From positions 110,340,625 to 110,404,624 of the forward strand of contig CM060911.1 in the NCBI GenBank assembly GCA_030737875.1: DNA of 64,000 nucleotides, given 5' to 3'. The DNA comes from Allium sativum (Eukaryota; Streptophyta; Magnoliopsida; Asparagales; Amaryllidaceae). The position numbers were made by a program, and so were the translations under genes. The notes beneath the pieces were generated by a model. That model ran no database searches. It was not told the DNA's origin and saw only the letters and a program-made list of their open reading frames with translations. Position 1 is the first letter of the stretch. Each line of letters begins with the position of its first letter. Positions 13,095-26,039 of the stretch are shown here, piece by piece.

Positions 13095-15817
13095 ATAGGT
13101 ACCCAATTAGGCCTTCCGTCTAGATGTCTTTTACGTGTCATATATACCCGATTAAGCCTCGCGTCCAAAAGTCTTTTACGTGTCATAGGTACCCGATTAG
13201 GCCTTCTGTCCAGATGTGTTTTACGTGTCATTGTACCCGCTCGGTTAAACAATCCTTACTGGGTGCAGAATCGTTGCTGAACGACCCGATCATGCCTTGC
13301 GTCTGGAAGCTTTTTACGTGTCATAGGTAACTGATTAGGCCTTGTATCTGAATATCTTTTACGTGTCATGGGTAGCCGCTCGGTTAAACAATCTCTACTG
13401 GGTGCAGAATCGTTGTTGGAGTACTCGATTAAGCCTTGCATCCAGAAGTCTTTTACATGTCATAGGTACCTGATTAGGCCTTATGTTCGGTTGTGTTTTA
13501 CGTGTCATTGGTACCCGCTTTGTTAAATAATCCTTACTGGATGCAGAATCGTTGCTGAACGACCCGATTAGGCCTTGCGTCCGGAAGCTTTTTACGTGTC
13601 ATAGTTACCCGATTAGGCCTTGTGTCCGAATGTCTTTTACGTGTCATATATACCTGCTCGGTTAAGCAATCCCTGCTGGGTGCAGAATTGTTGCTGGAGT
13701 ACCCGATTAAGTCTTGCATCCAGAAGTCTTTTACATGTTATAGGTACCCGATTAGGTCTTATGTTCGGATGTGTTTTATGGGTCATTGATTCCTGCTCGG
13801 TTAAACAATCCATACCGGGTGTAGAATCATTGCTGAACAACGGATTAGGCCTTGCGTCCGGAAGTTTTTTATGTATCATAGGTACCCAATTAGGCCTTGT
13901 GTCTGAATGTCTTTTACGTGTCATGGGTACCCACTCGGTTAAAAAATCCCTATTGGGTGCAGAATCATTGCCGGAGTAACCGATTAAGCCTTCATCCAGA
14001 AGTCTTTTACGTGTCATAGGTACCCGATTAGACCTTGTGTCCGGATGTGTTTTACGTGTCATTGTACCCGCTCGGCTAAACAATCCATATTGGGTGCAGA
14101 ATCGTTGTTGAACGACCTGATTAGGCATTGCGTCTGGAAGCTTTTTACATGTCATAGGTACCGGATTATGCCTTGTGTCCGAATATCTTTTCCGTGTCAT
14201 GGGTACCTGCTCGGTTAAACAATCCCTACTCGATGCAGAATCGTTGCTGGAGTATCCGATTAAGCCTTGCATCCAGAAGTCTTTTACGTGTCATAAGTAC
14301 CCATTAGGCCTTGTGTGTGGATGTGTTTTACGTGCCATTGTACCCGCTCGGTTAAACAATCCTTACTAGGTTCAGAATCGTTGTTGAACGACCTGATTAG
14401 GCCTTGCGTCTAGAAGCTTTTTACGTGTCACAGGTACCCGATTAGGCCTTGTGTCCGAATAACTTTTACGTGTCATGGGTACCCGCTCGGTTAAAAATTC
14501 TTTACTGGGTACAGAATCTCTGCTGAACGACCCGATTAGGCCTTGCGTCTGGAAGTTTTTTACGTGTCATAGGTACCCGATTGGGCCTTGTCTCTGGATG
14601 TCTTTTACGTGTCATGGGTACCCGCTCGGTTAAACAACCCCTACTGGGTGCAGAATCATTGTTGGAATACCCGACTAAGCCTTGCATCCAGATGTCTTTT
14701 ACATGTCATAAGTATCCAATTAGGCCTTGTGTGCGGATGTGTTTTACGTGTCATTGTACCTGCTCGGTTAAACAATCCTTATTAGATGTAGAATCGTTGC
14801 TGAACGACCCGATTAGGCCTTACGTCTGGAAACTTTTTACGTGTCATAGGTACCCGATTAGGCATTGCGTCCGATTATCTTTTACGTGTCATGGGTACCC
14901 GCTCGGTTAAACAACCTTTATAGGGTGCAGAATCGTTGCTGAACGACCTGATTAGGCCTTGCGTCCGGAAGTTTTTTACATGTCATAGGTACCTGATTAG
15001 GCCTTACGTCTGAATGTCTTTTACGTGTCTTGGGTACCCGCTCGGTTAAACAATCCCTGCTGGGTGCAGAATCATTGTTGGACTACCCGATTAAGCCTTG
15101 CATCCAGAAGTCTTTTACGTGTCATATGTACCCGAATAGGCCTTGTGTCCGGATGTGTTTTATGTGTCATTGTACCCGCTCGGTTAAACAATCCTTACTG
15201 GGTGTAGAATCGTTGTTGAACGACCCAATTAGGCCTTGCGTCCGGAAGCTTTTTACGTGTCATAGTTACCCAATTAGGCCTTGTGTCTAAATGTCTTTTC
15301 CGTATCATGGGTAATCTCTCGGTTAAATAATCCCTACTGGGTGCAAAATCATTGCTGGAGTACCCGATTAAGCCTTGCATCCAGAAGTCTTTTACGTGTC
15401 ATAGGTACCCGATTAGGCTCTGTATCCGGATGTGTTTTATGTGTCATTGTACTCGCTCGGTTAAACAATCCTTACTGGGTGCAGAATCGTTGTTGAACGA
15501 TCCGATTAGGCCTTGTGTCTGGAAGCTTTCTACGTGTGATAGGTACCTGATTAGGCCTTGTGTCCAATGTCTTTTCGTGTCATGGGTAACTGCTTGGTTA
15601 AACATTCCCTACTGGGTGTAGAATCGTTGCTGGAGTACCTGATTAAGCCTTGTATCCATAAGTCTTTTACGTGTCATAGGTACCAGATTAAGCCCTGTGT
15701 CCTGATGTGTTTTACGTGTCATTGTACTCTCTCGGTTAAACAATCATTACTGGGTGCAGAATCGTTGCTGAATGCCCCGATTAGGCCTTGCGCCAGGAAG
15801 CTTTTTATGTGTGATAG
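13095..15817. repeat. 139-bp satellite, dimeric higher-order array (left block)
   Basis: A tandem array of about 19-20 units of roughly 139 bp. Each unit consists of (A) taggtacccgattaggcc..., (B) tacccgctcggttaaacaat... and (C) cccgattaagccttgc..., each of A and C ending in ttttacgtgtca. Alternate units differ consistently: C reads either gagtacccgattaagcc...catccagaagtc or gaacgacccgattaggcc...gtccggaagc, and the A word alternates with gtgtccgaatgtc versus gtgtccggatgtg. The real higher-order unit is therefore a dimer of about 278 bp. Frames of 60-200 codons on both strands are translations of the repeat and not genes. Confidence 0.9.
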
Positions 15818-18800
15818 TTTGATGACCCTAAACTCCCATGCCACAGAAGCAAGGATAATCTTTGGAATATAACACATAAACAATAACAGCAGAACAAAAA
15901 TATATCATTACACCAGATAATGTACAACAAATTACACTGGAACAAATATAATCATCAGAGTTACATAGTATAACAGGATCATACTTAGTACAAAATACAG
16001 TTTCAGCTTTATATAAAATGTCTGCAGCGGAATCAAACATAATATACATAACAAATCTGAACAACATAATAGAAATGATAGAATCCATCTTCAGCTCCAT
16101 AGCTATCCAGAATGGGCCTACTAAAAACTGAATACAAGGCTGCCCATGTAGAAATAGGGGCACCCGAGTTTGCAAGTGAAACAAACTACGAGTCAGTCAT
16201 GGGACTGGTATGAGAAATCTTACTTAACCTATTTAACAATAAGGCCAATCACAGGACCACGTCGCTAACGCGGAACGGGTTTACTCCATTGGATTGCCAG
16301 TGCATAATTAAAGTAAATCATTTAAACAACGCAATGCTTTTTATAGAAAATGAATCCACTATAAGACTCAGGTCCCATCACACAATGCAACGCAAGCCAG
16401 AGGACAGAGTTTTACCTTATAATGGCCAAAATATGCTTGATACGTATAAATCAAAATCATTTGATATTATTATTAATGCATATATGTTTCGAAAACAATT
16501 TTAAATCATAATCTATCAATCATAGACGACATGGGTACCATATATCATGTCGACATATATAGGTTTACAATCAAAATTGCACATGTCGTATTGGAAGTTG
16601 GATTTCCATCATGAACCAAGACAAGGGATCGTCCTTACCCAATTAGAGACAATCTAGCTTACCACATCTCAGGCTATAGTTGCAATTGCACCTAGGAGCG
16701 CCAGGGACGGTCCTCTCTTACGTTTGAGGATTGGTTATTCTTGAATAATACGTTTCCCCTCCCTATGGGGCGTAATAGTCAGTATGTCGACCATATCATC
16801 CATCGGCTCTGTAGTGACCGGTATATCCGAGGTACCTCGCATTCCATCATCCACATAAGTAAAAATGCCTGGGCTCCATACCATGACACCACTTCTAGCT
16901 AGAAAGAAATGCTTGTCCTCCCTGCTATCCTTCATCCCGTTTCTGGTTCATACTGGGGTGTGAAGCTCGCGTATTAACGCTATACACAAAGCTATGCTAT
17001 ATTAAAATGGTGCTTTGATCATCAACCACAAGACCCTGCTTTTCAACAAAAGCCTTGATCATTTGTATCTCGGCATGCCACATTAAGATTCCACGCCATC
17101 GACTGATGTCTATCGATATATAACCTCTAAGCTCGTATGTCTTAGAGAAGGGTGTTAAGCAAGAGAATAAATTCTCTGCCACCAAACAGATATATATTTA
17201 ATAGAAATCAATCAACACAGAATAAAATCAACGTCAGACACACATCCATTTACTAGTTCGTTCTGGGTCGGAACGAAACCGGAGGCACCTTATTACTCGT
17301 CCCATATGTCCAATACAGGAGAGAGGCCCCCGCACATCCGGACAATCAACAAATACGTCCGGACTACTACCACTGTAACCCCTCTTTGGAGCTAACCGAT
17401 CCAGGGCATCAGTAGTAATCCATTCGATGTGAAGATCACCGGTCTTGCACCGTCTTCATATCTTCGACTTCTAATCGTCAATCAATTATTTGAAATGAGA
17501 ATTGACTTGGCCTTTTCAAATAACTTACGTATACATAGAATTCAAATCAATTCCGTTCCATTGTTAAATTATTCGACATTCACGTTTCAATTCAATATAT
17601 TTATTTCATGTCAAATATATCTAACCATCAGAATAACCAATAAAGCAATTAAAATCGGTTTATTTCCATTCCATATCGCTTATAACATTTTATGATGATA
17701 TTTCGCTAGTTTTATTTATTTAAAAATATCCCATTTTCATCGAACGACATTTCAGGTCATTTGATGGCACTAGCGCTGCTTTCAGTCAAATTTGATTTAC
17801 ACGTTTCTCAAAATCTAACTAACGAATCTTAAAAAACTTTATATCATTGGAAAGATCTCTCCAAAGCGAACCCAACAGTTCCGGTTTCGGGAAAATGCGA
17901 TGGTCGGGTCTCCTGTAATAATCGTTTAAAATTACGATTTCAAAACGCGAACTATAGCGTCGTTATTCGTTTTATTTTAATTATATATATATAAATATAA
18001 TTAATTCGACGATTTCCAAACAATTTTCACTTCAAAAATTTGGATAACGCCTTTAAATTTTGAAAAATTTCGCCATAACTCCTTTGCACGGAGAGAGGTT
18101 TGGAAATTTATTGGGCCATATTGGGCACCCAATAAATCCAATATAAGCATACACAATTTTTAGTGTCCTATTCTATGCCCGAGGGAGTATGTAAAATTAC
18201 TCCAAAGATAAATTTCGTTACCTCGTCCAGTGTTGGAAAATAAATAATCCATGTGTCATATCTAATAACTAGAGAGACGTGATTATTGTCAACTCTACAC
18301 CCGTGTGGGGTTTTTATTTAATCTGGCAATTTACCATTATATTTACTTTGTCCATATCAATCCTCAGTTCAACCTGTAATGCAGTCATCTCCATACGAGC
18401 GTCTTGCCTATATGGTAATCTCAACCTCGTCATACAAGCTCCAAATGCTTATATGGAACATGATATGTTATGAAATCAATAGTTCGTCTTCGGTTCAACC
18501 TGAAATGCAGTCATCTCCATACAAGCATCTCGCTTGTATGGTAATTTCAACCTCGTCACGTAAACTCCAAATGCTTATGTGGTATATGATAGAGTTTGCT
18601 ATCTACACGAAGTATGCCATGCAGTGTAGTTCAAAATTAATTGTTACTATTCTATGGTGTTTTTTATAATCTCACACAAAACAACCAGCACACCACATCC
18701 AATGGCATTCACAGGAGTTTATATAATAAATAAAATTGCGTAGCCAATTCATTAAGGCTTACCTATTTGTCGTGCACGCAAATAAATTCTTTACTCAATA

Positions 18801-21423
18801 GCTAATCCATTTTCCTGTTCAGCATATGTATATATATGCATATCTTCGCTAAAAATAATATTTTTAGCGAACAAATAATCATTTCCATACATGATGATTT
18901 TTAATACTTCAAATACATGTTAAAAATATTATTTTCAATCAACAATTATTTATTTCAACTCACGGTTATTTTTAACAGTTCATATGCATGTTAAAAATAT
19001 TATTTTCAATCAACAAATGCTTATTTCAACACACGGTTATTTTTAACAGTACATATGCATGTTAAAAATATTATTTTCAATCAACAAATATTTATTTCAA
19101 CCTTTGGTTATTTTTAACAGCTCATATACATGTTAAAAATATTACTTTCAATCAACAAATATTTATTTCAACACACGGTTATTTTTAACATTTCATATAC
19201 ATTTTAAAAATATTATTTTCAATCAACAAATATTTATTTCAACCTTTGGTTATTTTTAACAATTCATATACATGTTAAAAATATTATTTTCAATTAACAA
19301 ATATTTATTTCAACCTTTGGTTATTTTTAAAGGTTACTACATACAATAGAATGTGATTTTTATTGTTAAGGCATTTTATTTCAAACATGAATATTTTTAG
19401 TGATTCACATATACAATAAAAATGTGATTTTTATTGTTTAAAGAATTTATTCAACATACGAATATTTTTAATGATTCATATATACAATAAAAATGAGATT
19501 TTTATCATTCAAACAATTTATTCAACATACGAATATTTTTAATGATTCATATATACAATAAAAATTTGATTTTTATCGTTCAAACAATTTATTCAACATA
19601 CGAATATTTTATATAGTCAATTCAAAAAAATTTAGCATTATAATGGCTGGGTAGGTAGCACCGGCACAGTGTCCAACACGGCTCCTCTGCTATCCTAGGC
19701 CTTGCAGCATTACAAGACTTTCATTTTCCATAATACAATTCTTTTTCATAATATAATGAATTCACCACAAACACAATCAATTTCGTTGCAATCACAATCA
19801 ATCATTCACAACCAAAATCAATTTCCACAACACAATTCAATCAAACAAATTGTCCATGGTCTGTGGACGATGGTGTCAGGAGCTACTAAGCCCCGTCTGC
19901 AACCTATATATTTTTATTTATTTATTTTTGAATTTAGATTTCTCACATTGGGTTCCACTCCTTCTATAATTGTAGGAAGCTCCAAAAATTCTCCGTTCCC
20001 TTCTAGAATGTAGAAGACATCGTCACGAGTCCAATGTCTCTTGTTTCACGGGATTTCAACAACATAGCAAAAAGATATGATTTTTATTCGTTAATCATAC
20101 TTTGCAAAGCTTTTAACTGTTATAAACAGTTAAATATATATACTGTCGTTACCTCAGCTCCACGTTCAAAACCAGGTCATGATTTTTCTTCTAATCTGTG
20201 TTGTTTGGACACGATCAGGTTGCGCCACGCTGATGGGGGAGGAGCAGCGCGCAGATTGACACTGGAGTGGTCCAGATCGGTGTCCAGATGTAGTCGCGGT
20301 GGCAAGTTCAAGTGCACGACTTCGAGGGTGCGATTCTCGAGAAATACACCACGATAGAGGGCGTGGTTGGTATGAATTTGAAGGTGGAGAGGAGATCTAC
20401 AAAATCCTCAACTGGAGCAAGTGATTTTATAGCGTGATTTAAGAGATACGGAGGAGAGAAGGGATCGAAGCACTTCCGCTGTCAATATAGACAGGTTACG
20501 GGTTTTTTTTATTTTTTTGGAAAATATAATTAATGAATGGAAAAATTCTATTGGCCGATATATATATTTATTCGAAAAATAGTGTTTTCTTATCCGAACT
20601 CCAAATCAAACCCAACGAATGATGCCCTTAGCTAAATACCCCCATTCCGAACACGATGGAATATGATTCGTAGGCCCATTCGACTTTTTTAGTTAGTTAT
20701 TCTTCAAATTAAAATATAAAACATTCAAATTTGGATTTGAACGTACATTTTGATTTTCCAGGGCCACATACTGATTCCAAAAATACCCAAAAAATAAATC
20801 TGGCTATGTTGGAACGATACGGTCCCAACTAAATTAATTTCCTCGAATTTGGAGACCATTTAAAAAATGGCTATTTTCTAGTCGATCCAATTCAAATTGA
20901 AATTACCAAACGCGTTTTCCTTTGCCACGCTCACATATTAACTCCAAAAATTATGGAATTTTAAAACTAGCAATAAATTGACATTCCGAATCCAACCAAA
21001 GTAGTTTCATTGAAAACGGAGGTTGTTTGCAAAATGTCTATTTTCAAGGGCTATATTTATATTAAATCCCATAGCGACTATTCTGAATATTCAACTGGCC
21101 ATAACTTTTTTTCCCGCCATGCAATTTCAATTTTATAGATTCTTTGGAAAGATATTTTTAAATAGATTTAAATATTTCTAGTTTTACTGAAATCCGATTT
21201 ATTTTGCATTCTGTACATTCAGTCAAAGTTTAACTTCAAATTTTCAAACTACCGCGCTATTTCTAGCTTGTTATATAATTAAAATAAATTTATTCGTTCT
21301 AACTTCGATTTAAATAAATTTTTAGTCATTATTATTTTAAATAAATTATTTTAAATATTCTAAATTCATTAAAATAGCCAAAATAAAACATTTAAATTGG
21401 CTCTGATTTTCCGGGTTGTTACA
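15818..21423 (-). mobile_element. Solo LTR (about 5.6 kb) of a Tekay-like retrotransposon inserted in the satellite
   Basis: The satellite is interrupted exactly here, with gatag on both sides (15813-15817 and 21424-21428), a 5-bp LTR-type target duplication. On the - strand the insert starts tgtaacaaccc, as the other LTRs of this window do, and its far end (tttgatgaccc in + sense) looks like a mutated tgtaatgaccc. No primer-binding site, no polypurine tract, no gag-pol and no second copy of the ends are inside, so it reads as a solo LTR. A TATA-like box (ctataaaatca on -, about 20421-20434) would start a - strand leader; downstream is a GC-richer patch (about 20200-20400). At 5.6 kb it is unusually long, so a hidden nested insertion is possible; cataact-type U3 words recur at about 18070 and 21103. 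Confidence 0.65.
18880..19615. repeat. 71-bp tandem array inside the solo LTR
   Basis: About ten units of roughly 71 bp. The first six share ggttatttttaacagttcat, then tgttaaaaatattattttca and caacaaatatttatttcaac. The last four have shifted to acgaatatttttaatgattc, then acaataaaaatgtgattttt, at the same period. This region corresponds in position to the acttgcat repeat array of the Tekay LTR. Confidence 0.85.
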
Positions 21424-22250
21424 GATAGGTAACCAGTTAGGCCTTGTGTCCGAATGTCTTTTACGTGTCATGGGTACCCGCTCGGTTAAAAAATCCCTAC
21501 TAGGTGCAGAATCATTGCTGGAGTACCCGATTAAGCCTTGCATCTAGAAGTCTTTTACGTGTCATAGGTACCTGATTACGCCTTGTGTCCGGATGTGTTT
21601 TATGCGTCATTGTACCCGCTCGGTTAAACAATCCTTACTGGGTGCAAAATCGTTGTTGAACGACCCGATTAGGGCTTGCATTTGGAAGCTTTTTACGTGT
21701 CATAGTTACCCGATTAGGCCTTGTGTTTGAATGTCTTTTATGTGTCATGGGTACCCGCTTGGTTAAACAATCCATACTGGATGCAGAATAATTGCTGGAG
21801 TACTTGATTAAGCCTTGCATCCAGAAGTCTTTTACATGTCATAGGTACCCGATTAGGCATTGTGTTCGGATGTGTTTTACGTGTCATTTTGGTACCCACT
21901 CGGTTAAACAATCCTTACTGGATACAAAATCGTTGCTGAACGACCCGATTAGGCCTTGCGTCCGGAAGTTTTTTACGTGTCATAGGTACCCGATTATGCC
22001 TTGTGTCCGAATGTCTTTTACGTGTCATATATATACCCGCTCGGTTAAGCAATCCCTACTAGGTGCATAATTGTTGCTTGAGTACCCGATTAAGCCTTCC
22101 ATCCAGAAGTCTATTACGTGTCATAGGTAATCGATTAGGCCTTGTGTCCGGATGTGTTTTATGTGTCATTGGTTCCCGCTCGGTTAAACAACTCTTACTG
22201 GGTGCAGAATCGTTGCTGAATGACCCGATTAGGCCTTGCGTCTAGATATG
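21424..22250. repeat. 139-bp satellite, right block
   Basis: About six further units of the same satellite, resuming in register after the solo LTR and starting with the duplicated gatag. The alternating dimer pattern continues. One unit near 22030 carries an extra ta in tcatatatatacccgc. Confidence 0.9.
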
Positions 22251-22985
22251 TCAAAGGTATCAGCTTAGGCTTGAGTCCAGCAATCTTTTGAATCTCATAA
22301 GTACTCGCTTAGGTTTGAATCTAGTCATACTTTAAAATTAATTAAATTGTTCGATCAACCAATATATTTTTGGTATAGATTAGGTACCCAACCAAGCTTG
22401 AGTTCGATCGTCCTTTTGAATGTCGTAAATACTCGCTTAGGTTTGAGTCCGGATGTCCTTTACTATCGTTTAAATTGTTCAGTTAACCAATTTGTTTTTG
22501 GTATAGTTTCGCTTTCAAAAGTACATGACCTAGCTTGAGTCTAACCGTCCTTTGAGTCTCATAAGTACCTGCTTAGGTTTAAATCCGGATGTCCTTTACA
22601 ATCGTTTATATTGTTCGATTAACCATTATGTTTTCGGTATAAATTGGTTTTCAGCGGTTTCTTCTTAAGGTTGAGTCCGGCCGTCCTTTGAGTTTCGTTT
22701 ATAGCCTTTACAATCATTTATATTATTTGGTTAACCAATATGTTCTCAGTATAAAATGGTTTAAAAGGTGCTCGCTTAGGGTTGAGCCCTGCTGTCATTT
22801 GAATCTCGTATGTACTCGATTAGGTTTGAATTTATTTGTCCTTTACAATCATTTATATTGTTTGGTGTATATTTATTTGCATGGGTATCTGATTAGGTTT
22901 TGAATATTGTTTTCTTTTATATCCGTGCGTACCCGATTGACCTTGGAGTCTGATTGTCGTTTGCGTTTCTGGGTTTGGTCGGTTG
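22251..22985. repeat. Diverged edge of the satellite
   Basis: The satellite fades into a related tandem of roughly 115-140 bp. Its units carry gcttaggtttgagtccgg, cctttacaatcgtttatatt, then gttcgattaaccaatatgtt and a word like ttggtataaatt (around 22345, 22476, 22613 and 22727). The order of words parallels that of the homogenised array (cttaggtttgagtccggatg against attaggccttgtgtccggatg; ttaaccaat against ttaaacaat). A gradient from uniform centre to divergent edge is the usual signature of unequal exchange. Confidence 0.7.
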
Positions 22986-23230
22986 AATGAAATATTTTTA
23001 GTATAGATTCATTTATGGTTATTTTGTTTAAATAATTTATTTTTATTTTAGATTGATATGCATAAACAATTAGTTATAAAAATGTTATTTGTTATAGCAT
23101 TTTTAATTTAGGATACAGTAGATTCTTTTATGGTCATTTTGATTAATAATTCATTTTGATTTTAGATTGGTATGCCTAAACAATTCTTTATAATAATGCT
23201 ATTTGTTTATAGCATTTTAATTTATACATT
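22986..23230. repeat. Two diverged copies of an about 125-bp unit
   Basis: Two copies share tagattcatttatggttatttt, then attttagattgatatgc, taaacaatt and atgctatttgttatagcatttt. Both end in the element-wide word tagcatttt. Confidence 0.6.
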
Positions 23231-23699
23231 TCATCACATAACATCAGACATAACCCAACCCATACACATAACAATTCTCCCAAACCATCACAATCTCAAA
23301 GACATACGCATAACCCAACCCATACACATAACAGTAACGACTAAACCATTACAAAGATCTCAAACAGCCAATATACAGTTGCCATAAGCCAACAATTCTC
23401 CCAAAATTCTTATTGCACAAAAACATCAGACATAACCCAATCTAAACAACATGCTACAACCTGATTTTTCATTAAAACAGCAAGTCACAATCAATTCAGC
23501 TTCAACTACTGTGTATGAAATTAAAACAGAGTAATTAACAACATGTAGGTATGAAATTTGTACAGGTACAACTCTATCTGTACCATAATTTTTTAATCCA
23601 GGTTCAACCACTACTTTAACATTAATTCAAATTAAAAAAACTCAATTACAATTAGCAACTAAATGTCTAAACAGCAAAATTCAAATTGAATTAAAACGT

Positions 23700-23949
23700 G
23701 CGCTACATTAACAATTCATTGTTTCCATCGTTCACATTCTTTCTTCTTCACAGTGTTTCCAATTTCTTCTGGGGACGAGTTTGCAAAGTAACTCATAATA
23801 TCCTAACTTCTTGGTGGGTCATTCAGTATGTTGAACACTGTGTCAGCACAGAGAAGATTGATATCTTCCTTTGTATATTCCTCTGGTAGATTTTTGTCTC
23901 TGTCCAATTTTTTGATGAATTTTATCACAAATAATGCACAGTCGACACT
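23700..23949 (-). pseudogene. ULP1-like catalytic Cys exon
   Basis: On the - strand an acceptor ttgtag at about 23950 opens a frame reading VDCALFVIKFIKKLDR, then LPEEYTKEDINLLCADTV and NILNDPPRS before a stop. The D-C-(G/A)-x-F-V pattern is where C48 peptidases have their nucleophile Cys (codon at about 23938-23940). The Gln that precedes the Cys in the family would be on the previous exon, which I did not find. The region to the right, up to the tandem array, is intronic. Confidence 0.65.
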
Positions 23950-24109
23950 ACAAATTAATAAATAGATAAGGATTGGTATAAGAAATTCAATGCTATGATC
24001 ATTTATCTTTTTTCCAATAGATTATTTGGCAAAAACCATGTACTCTATTCATAGCAGAAAGCATTCAGCATAAGATTACTGTTTTGATGATAAGTACTAG
24101 GAGGAAAAT

Positions 24110-24815
24110 TGCATGTTGTTTTTTCCTATTATAATAATACTAAGGTTACTACCTTAAGAATAAAACAAAAATGCTATTACAGTTTAGCATTTATATTTAC
24201 AATTGAAATCGACATTATAAAGATTTCACTCAAACATGGTAAAAATCAGGTTCAGTACAAAAATATGAAAAATGCAAGGTGTTGTATAGATATTTAAATA
24301 ATAATAAGGTTCCTTTCTTAAGAATAAAATAAAATGATATTACAGTTTAGCATTTATATTAACAGTTGAAGTTGTGCATGTAAAGGACAATATGAAGGTG
24401 TCTTCACTATATTATGGTAAAAGGCAGGCAGTAGTGGTACAAAGATACAAAGAATACAAGGTGTTGTATGGATATTTAAATAGTAATAAGGTTCCTACCT
24501 TAAGAATAAAACAAAAATGATATTAGAGTTTAGCATTTATATTAACAGTTGAAGTTGCACATGTAAAGGACAATATGAAGGTGTTTTCACTGTATTATGG
24601 TAAAAGGCAGACAGTAGTAGTACAAAGATACGAAAAATGCAAGGTGTTGTATGAATATTTAAATAATAATAAGGTTCCTACCTTAAGAATAAAACAAAAA
24701 TTATATTACAGTTTAGCATTTATATTAACAGTTGAAGTTGCGCATGTAAAGGACAATATAAAGGTGTTTTCACTATATTATGGTAAAAGGCAATAGTGGT
24801 ACAAACATATAATGG
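24110..24815. repeat. Four copies of an about 184-bp tandem repeat in the ULP1-like gene
   Basis: Starts of the shared word ttaagaataaaacaaaaatg lie at about 24153, 24319, 24500 and 24684. Each unit continues with tttagcatttatattaacag, a word like ttgaagttgcacatgtaaag, gtgttttcactatattatgg and gcaaggtgttgtatgaatat. The last two copies are most alike. It lies between the catalytic His and Cys exons, hence in an intron. Confidence 0.85.
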
Positions 24816-24985
24816 TTTGAGCATTTAGTATCTATTAAAAACTAAAACTGCTAATGCTTACTTACGAGTCAAAATCTTGTTGTGGGTATGGTGGCCGTTT
24901 CATCTACTTTGTTCTAATATTTTTGTTTATAATGTTGTTTTCAGCCAATTTTGAAAGATGATTATTTCAATCTTTTTTCTGTGTA

Positions 24986-25189
24986 TCATAAAAAAAATAA
25001 AGCTTTTTTCCAATATACATCCAAATATATATTTATATATGATACTAACAATCTTACCATCGGCAGAGCTTCCTTATAGTGTTTATTTGATACAGAGGTT
25101 GATATTCTGGGCCTCAATGAATCATAGTGGTTCCATTGCATTTTAACATAGTCCAAAGTTAGTAAAGTCCAATGGTTGATGAAATGCAA
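24986..25189 (-). pseudogene. ULP1-like catalytic His/Asp exon
   Basis: After a possible acceptor (atgcag, about 25207) the - strand reads TIFFLLHFINHWTLLTLDY, then VKMQWNHYDSLRP. This is the C48 pattern in which the His of the HW(T)LL motif and the Asp of YDSL belong to the catalytic triad. A donor gtaaga at about 25061 ends the exon after ALPM. Frame positions up to 24986 are read-through into the intron. The match to plant MULE-borne ULP1 proteins is clear by motif, though the exon is short. Confidence 0.75.
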
Positions 25190-25561
25190 GAGAAAGAATA
25201 TGGTTTCTGCATATTAATATGTGACAATTTTTTGGACCATTGGGTTAACCAATGTTTGAACAACATTTCCAACACCTGTTTTTATTGCATGCTGCAAATA
25301 AACATGCAAAAAATTAATTTGTTTCCGATATTTACAATTTTAAAGTAAAAGTTTTGTTTAACGTCATGATTGTACTGAATATGTAGTTGTGTTTGTATGT
25401 ATTTGCATTTGAAGTAAACCAGTCAATAACCTGCATTATAAGAATAATGTTAGTTTAGTATATTATTTTAACATGGAATTTGCTTGTATATAAATTTGTT
25501 ACCAGTATGGTGCATTGTATATAAATAATACTAGGGGGAGATAGCATTTTATTACCAGTAT

Positions 25562-26007
25562 ATATATTGGTATATATTCATATATATGTGTAAGTTACTG
25601 ATAATTTTGTTTCAGTTTTTCAGATTACAGGTTGTAGAAGTAATTGTGGAGATATTGGAGTTGCTGTTTGGCTTGATTTTTTTATTTGGGTTGGATACAT
25701 GTATGAGGAGTGGAGTTGTTTGTATTTTTGGTAATTTGTTACACCAATTGTTATGTGCACATAGTTTGTTATATGTATGGGTATAGATATGTACTTCTTA
25801 TCGGGTGGTGGCCTTGCCGGAATTCGATAATGAAGCATGATGGGTGGTGGCCTTGCCGGAACTCATCTATCTATTACCCTGTACATTGCTATGTGAGACT
25901 CCCGATTTGGGTCTGTATTTGGATCTTGTATTACTTTATACTTTTTATTATATATATGTGTGCTCTCTTCCTTTTGGAAGATCACACATCTTTTGCTCAA
26001 AAAAAAA
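25562..26007 (+). mobile_element. Short retroposon with poly-A tail and 11-bp TSD
   Basis: The segment is flanked by attaccagtat on both sides (25551-25561 and 26008-26018), an exact 11-bp duplication, and ends in an A-tract directly before the right copy. That is the hallmark of LINE-type retroposition. With 446 bp it is either a 5'-truncated LINE or a SINE. No endonuclease or RT motif is present, which fits truncation. It carries a near-duplicated stretch gggtggtggccttgccggaa (about 25804 and 25840). It sits in a ULP1-like gene intron. Confidence 0.75.
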
Positions 26008-26039
26008 ATTACCAGTATGTTGTTTAATTTAAAAAAACA

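Noticed and set aside
13095..15817. CRISPR-like regular repeats
   Set aside because: The units are contiguous, with no unique spacers, and the sequence is a plant genome.
13124..15872. Many frames of 60-211 codons on both strands (also 21346-22245)
   Set aside because: They are translations of the 139-bp satellite; the peptides repeat with the array and share no family.
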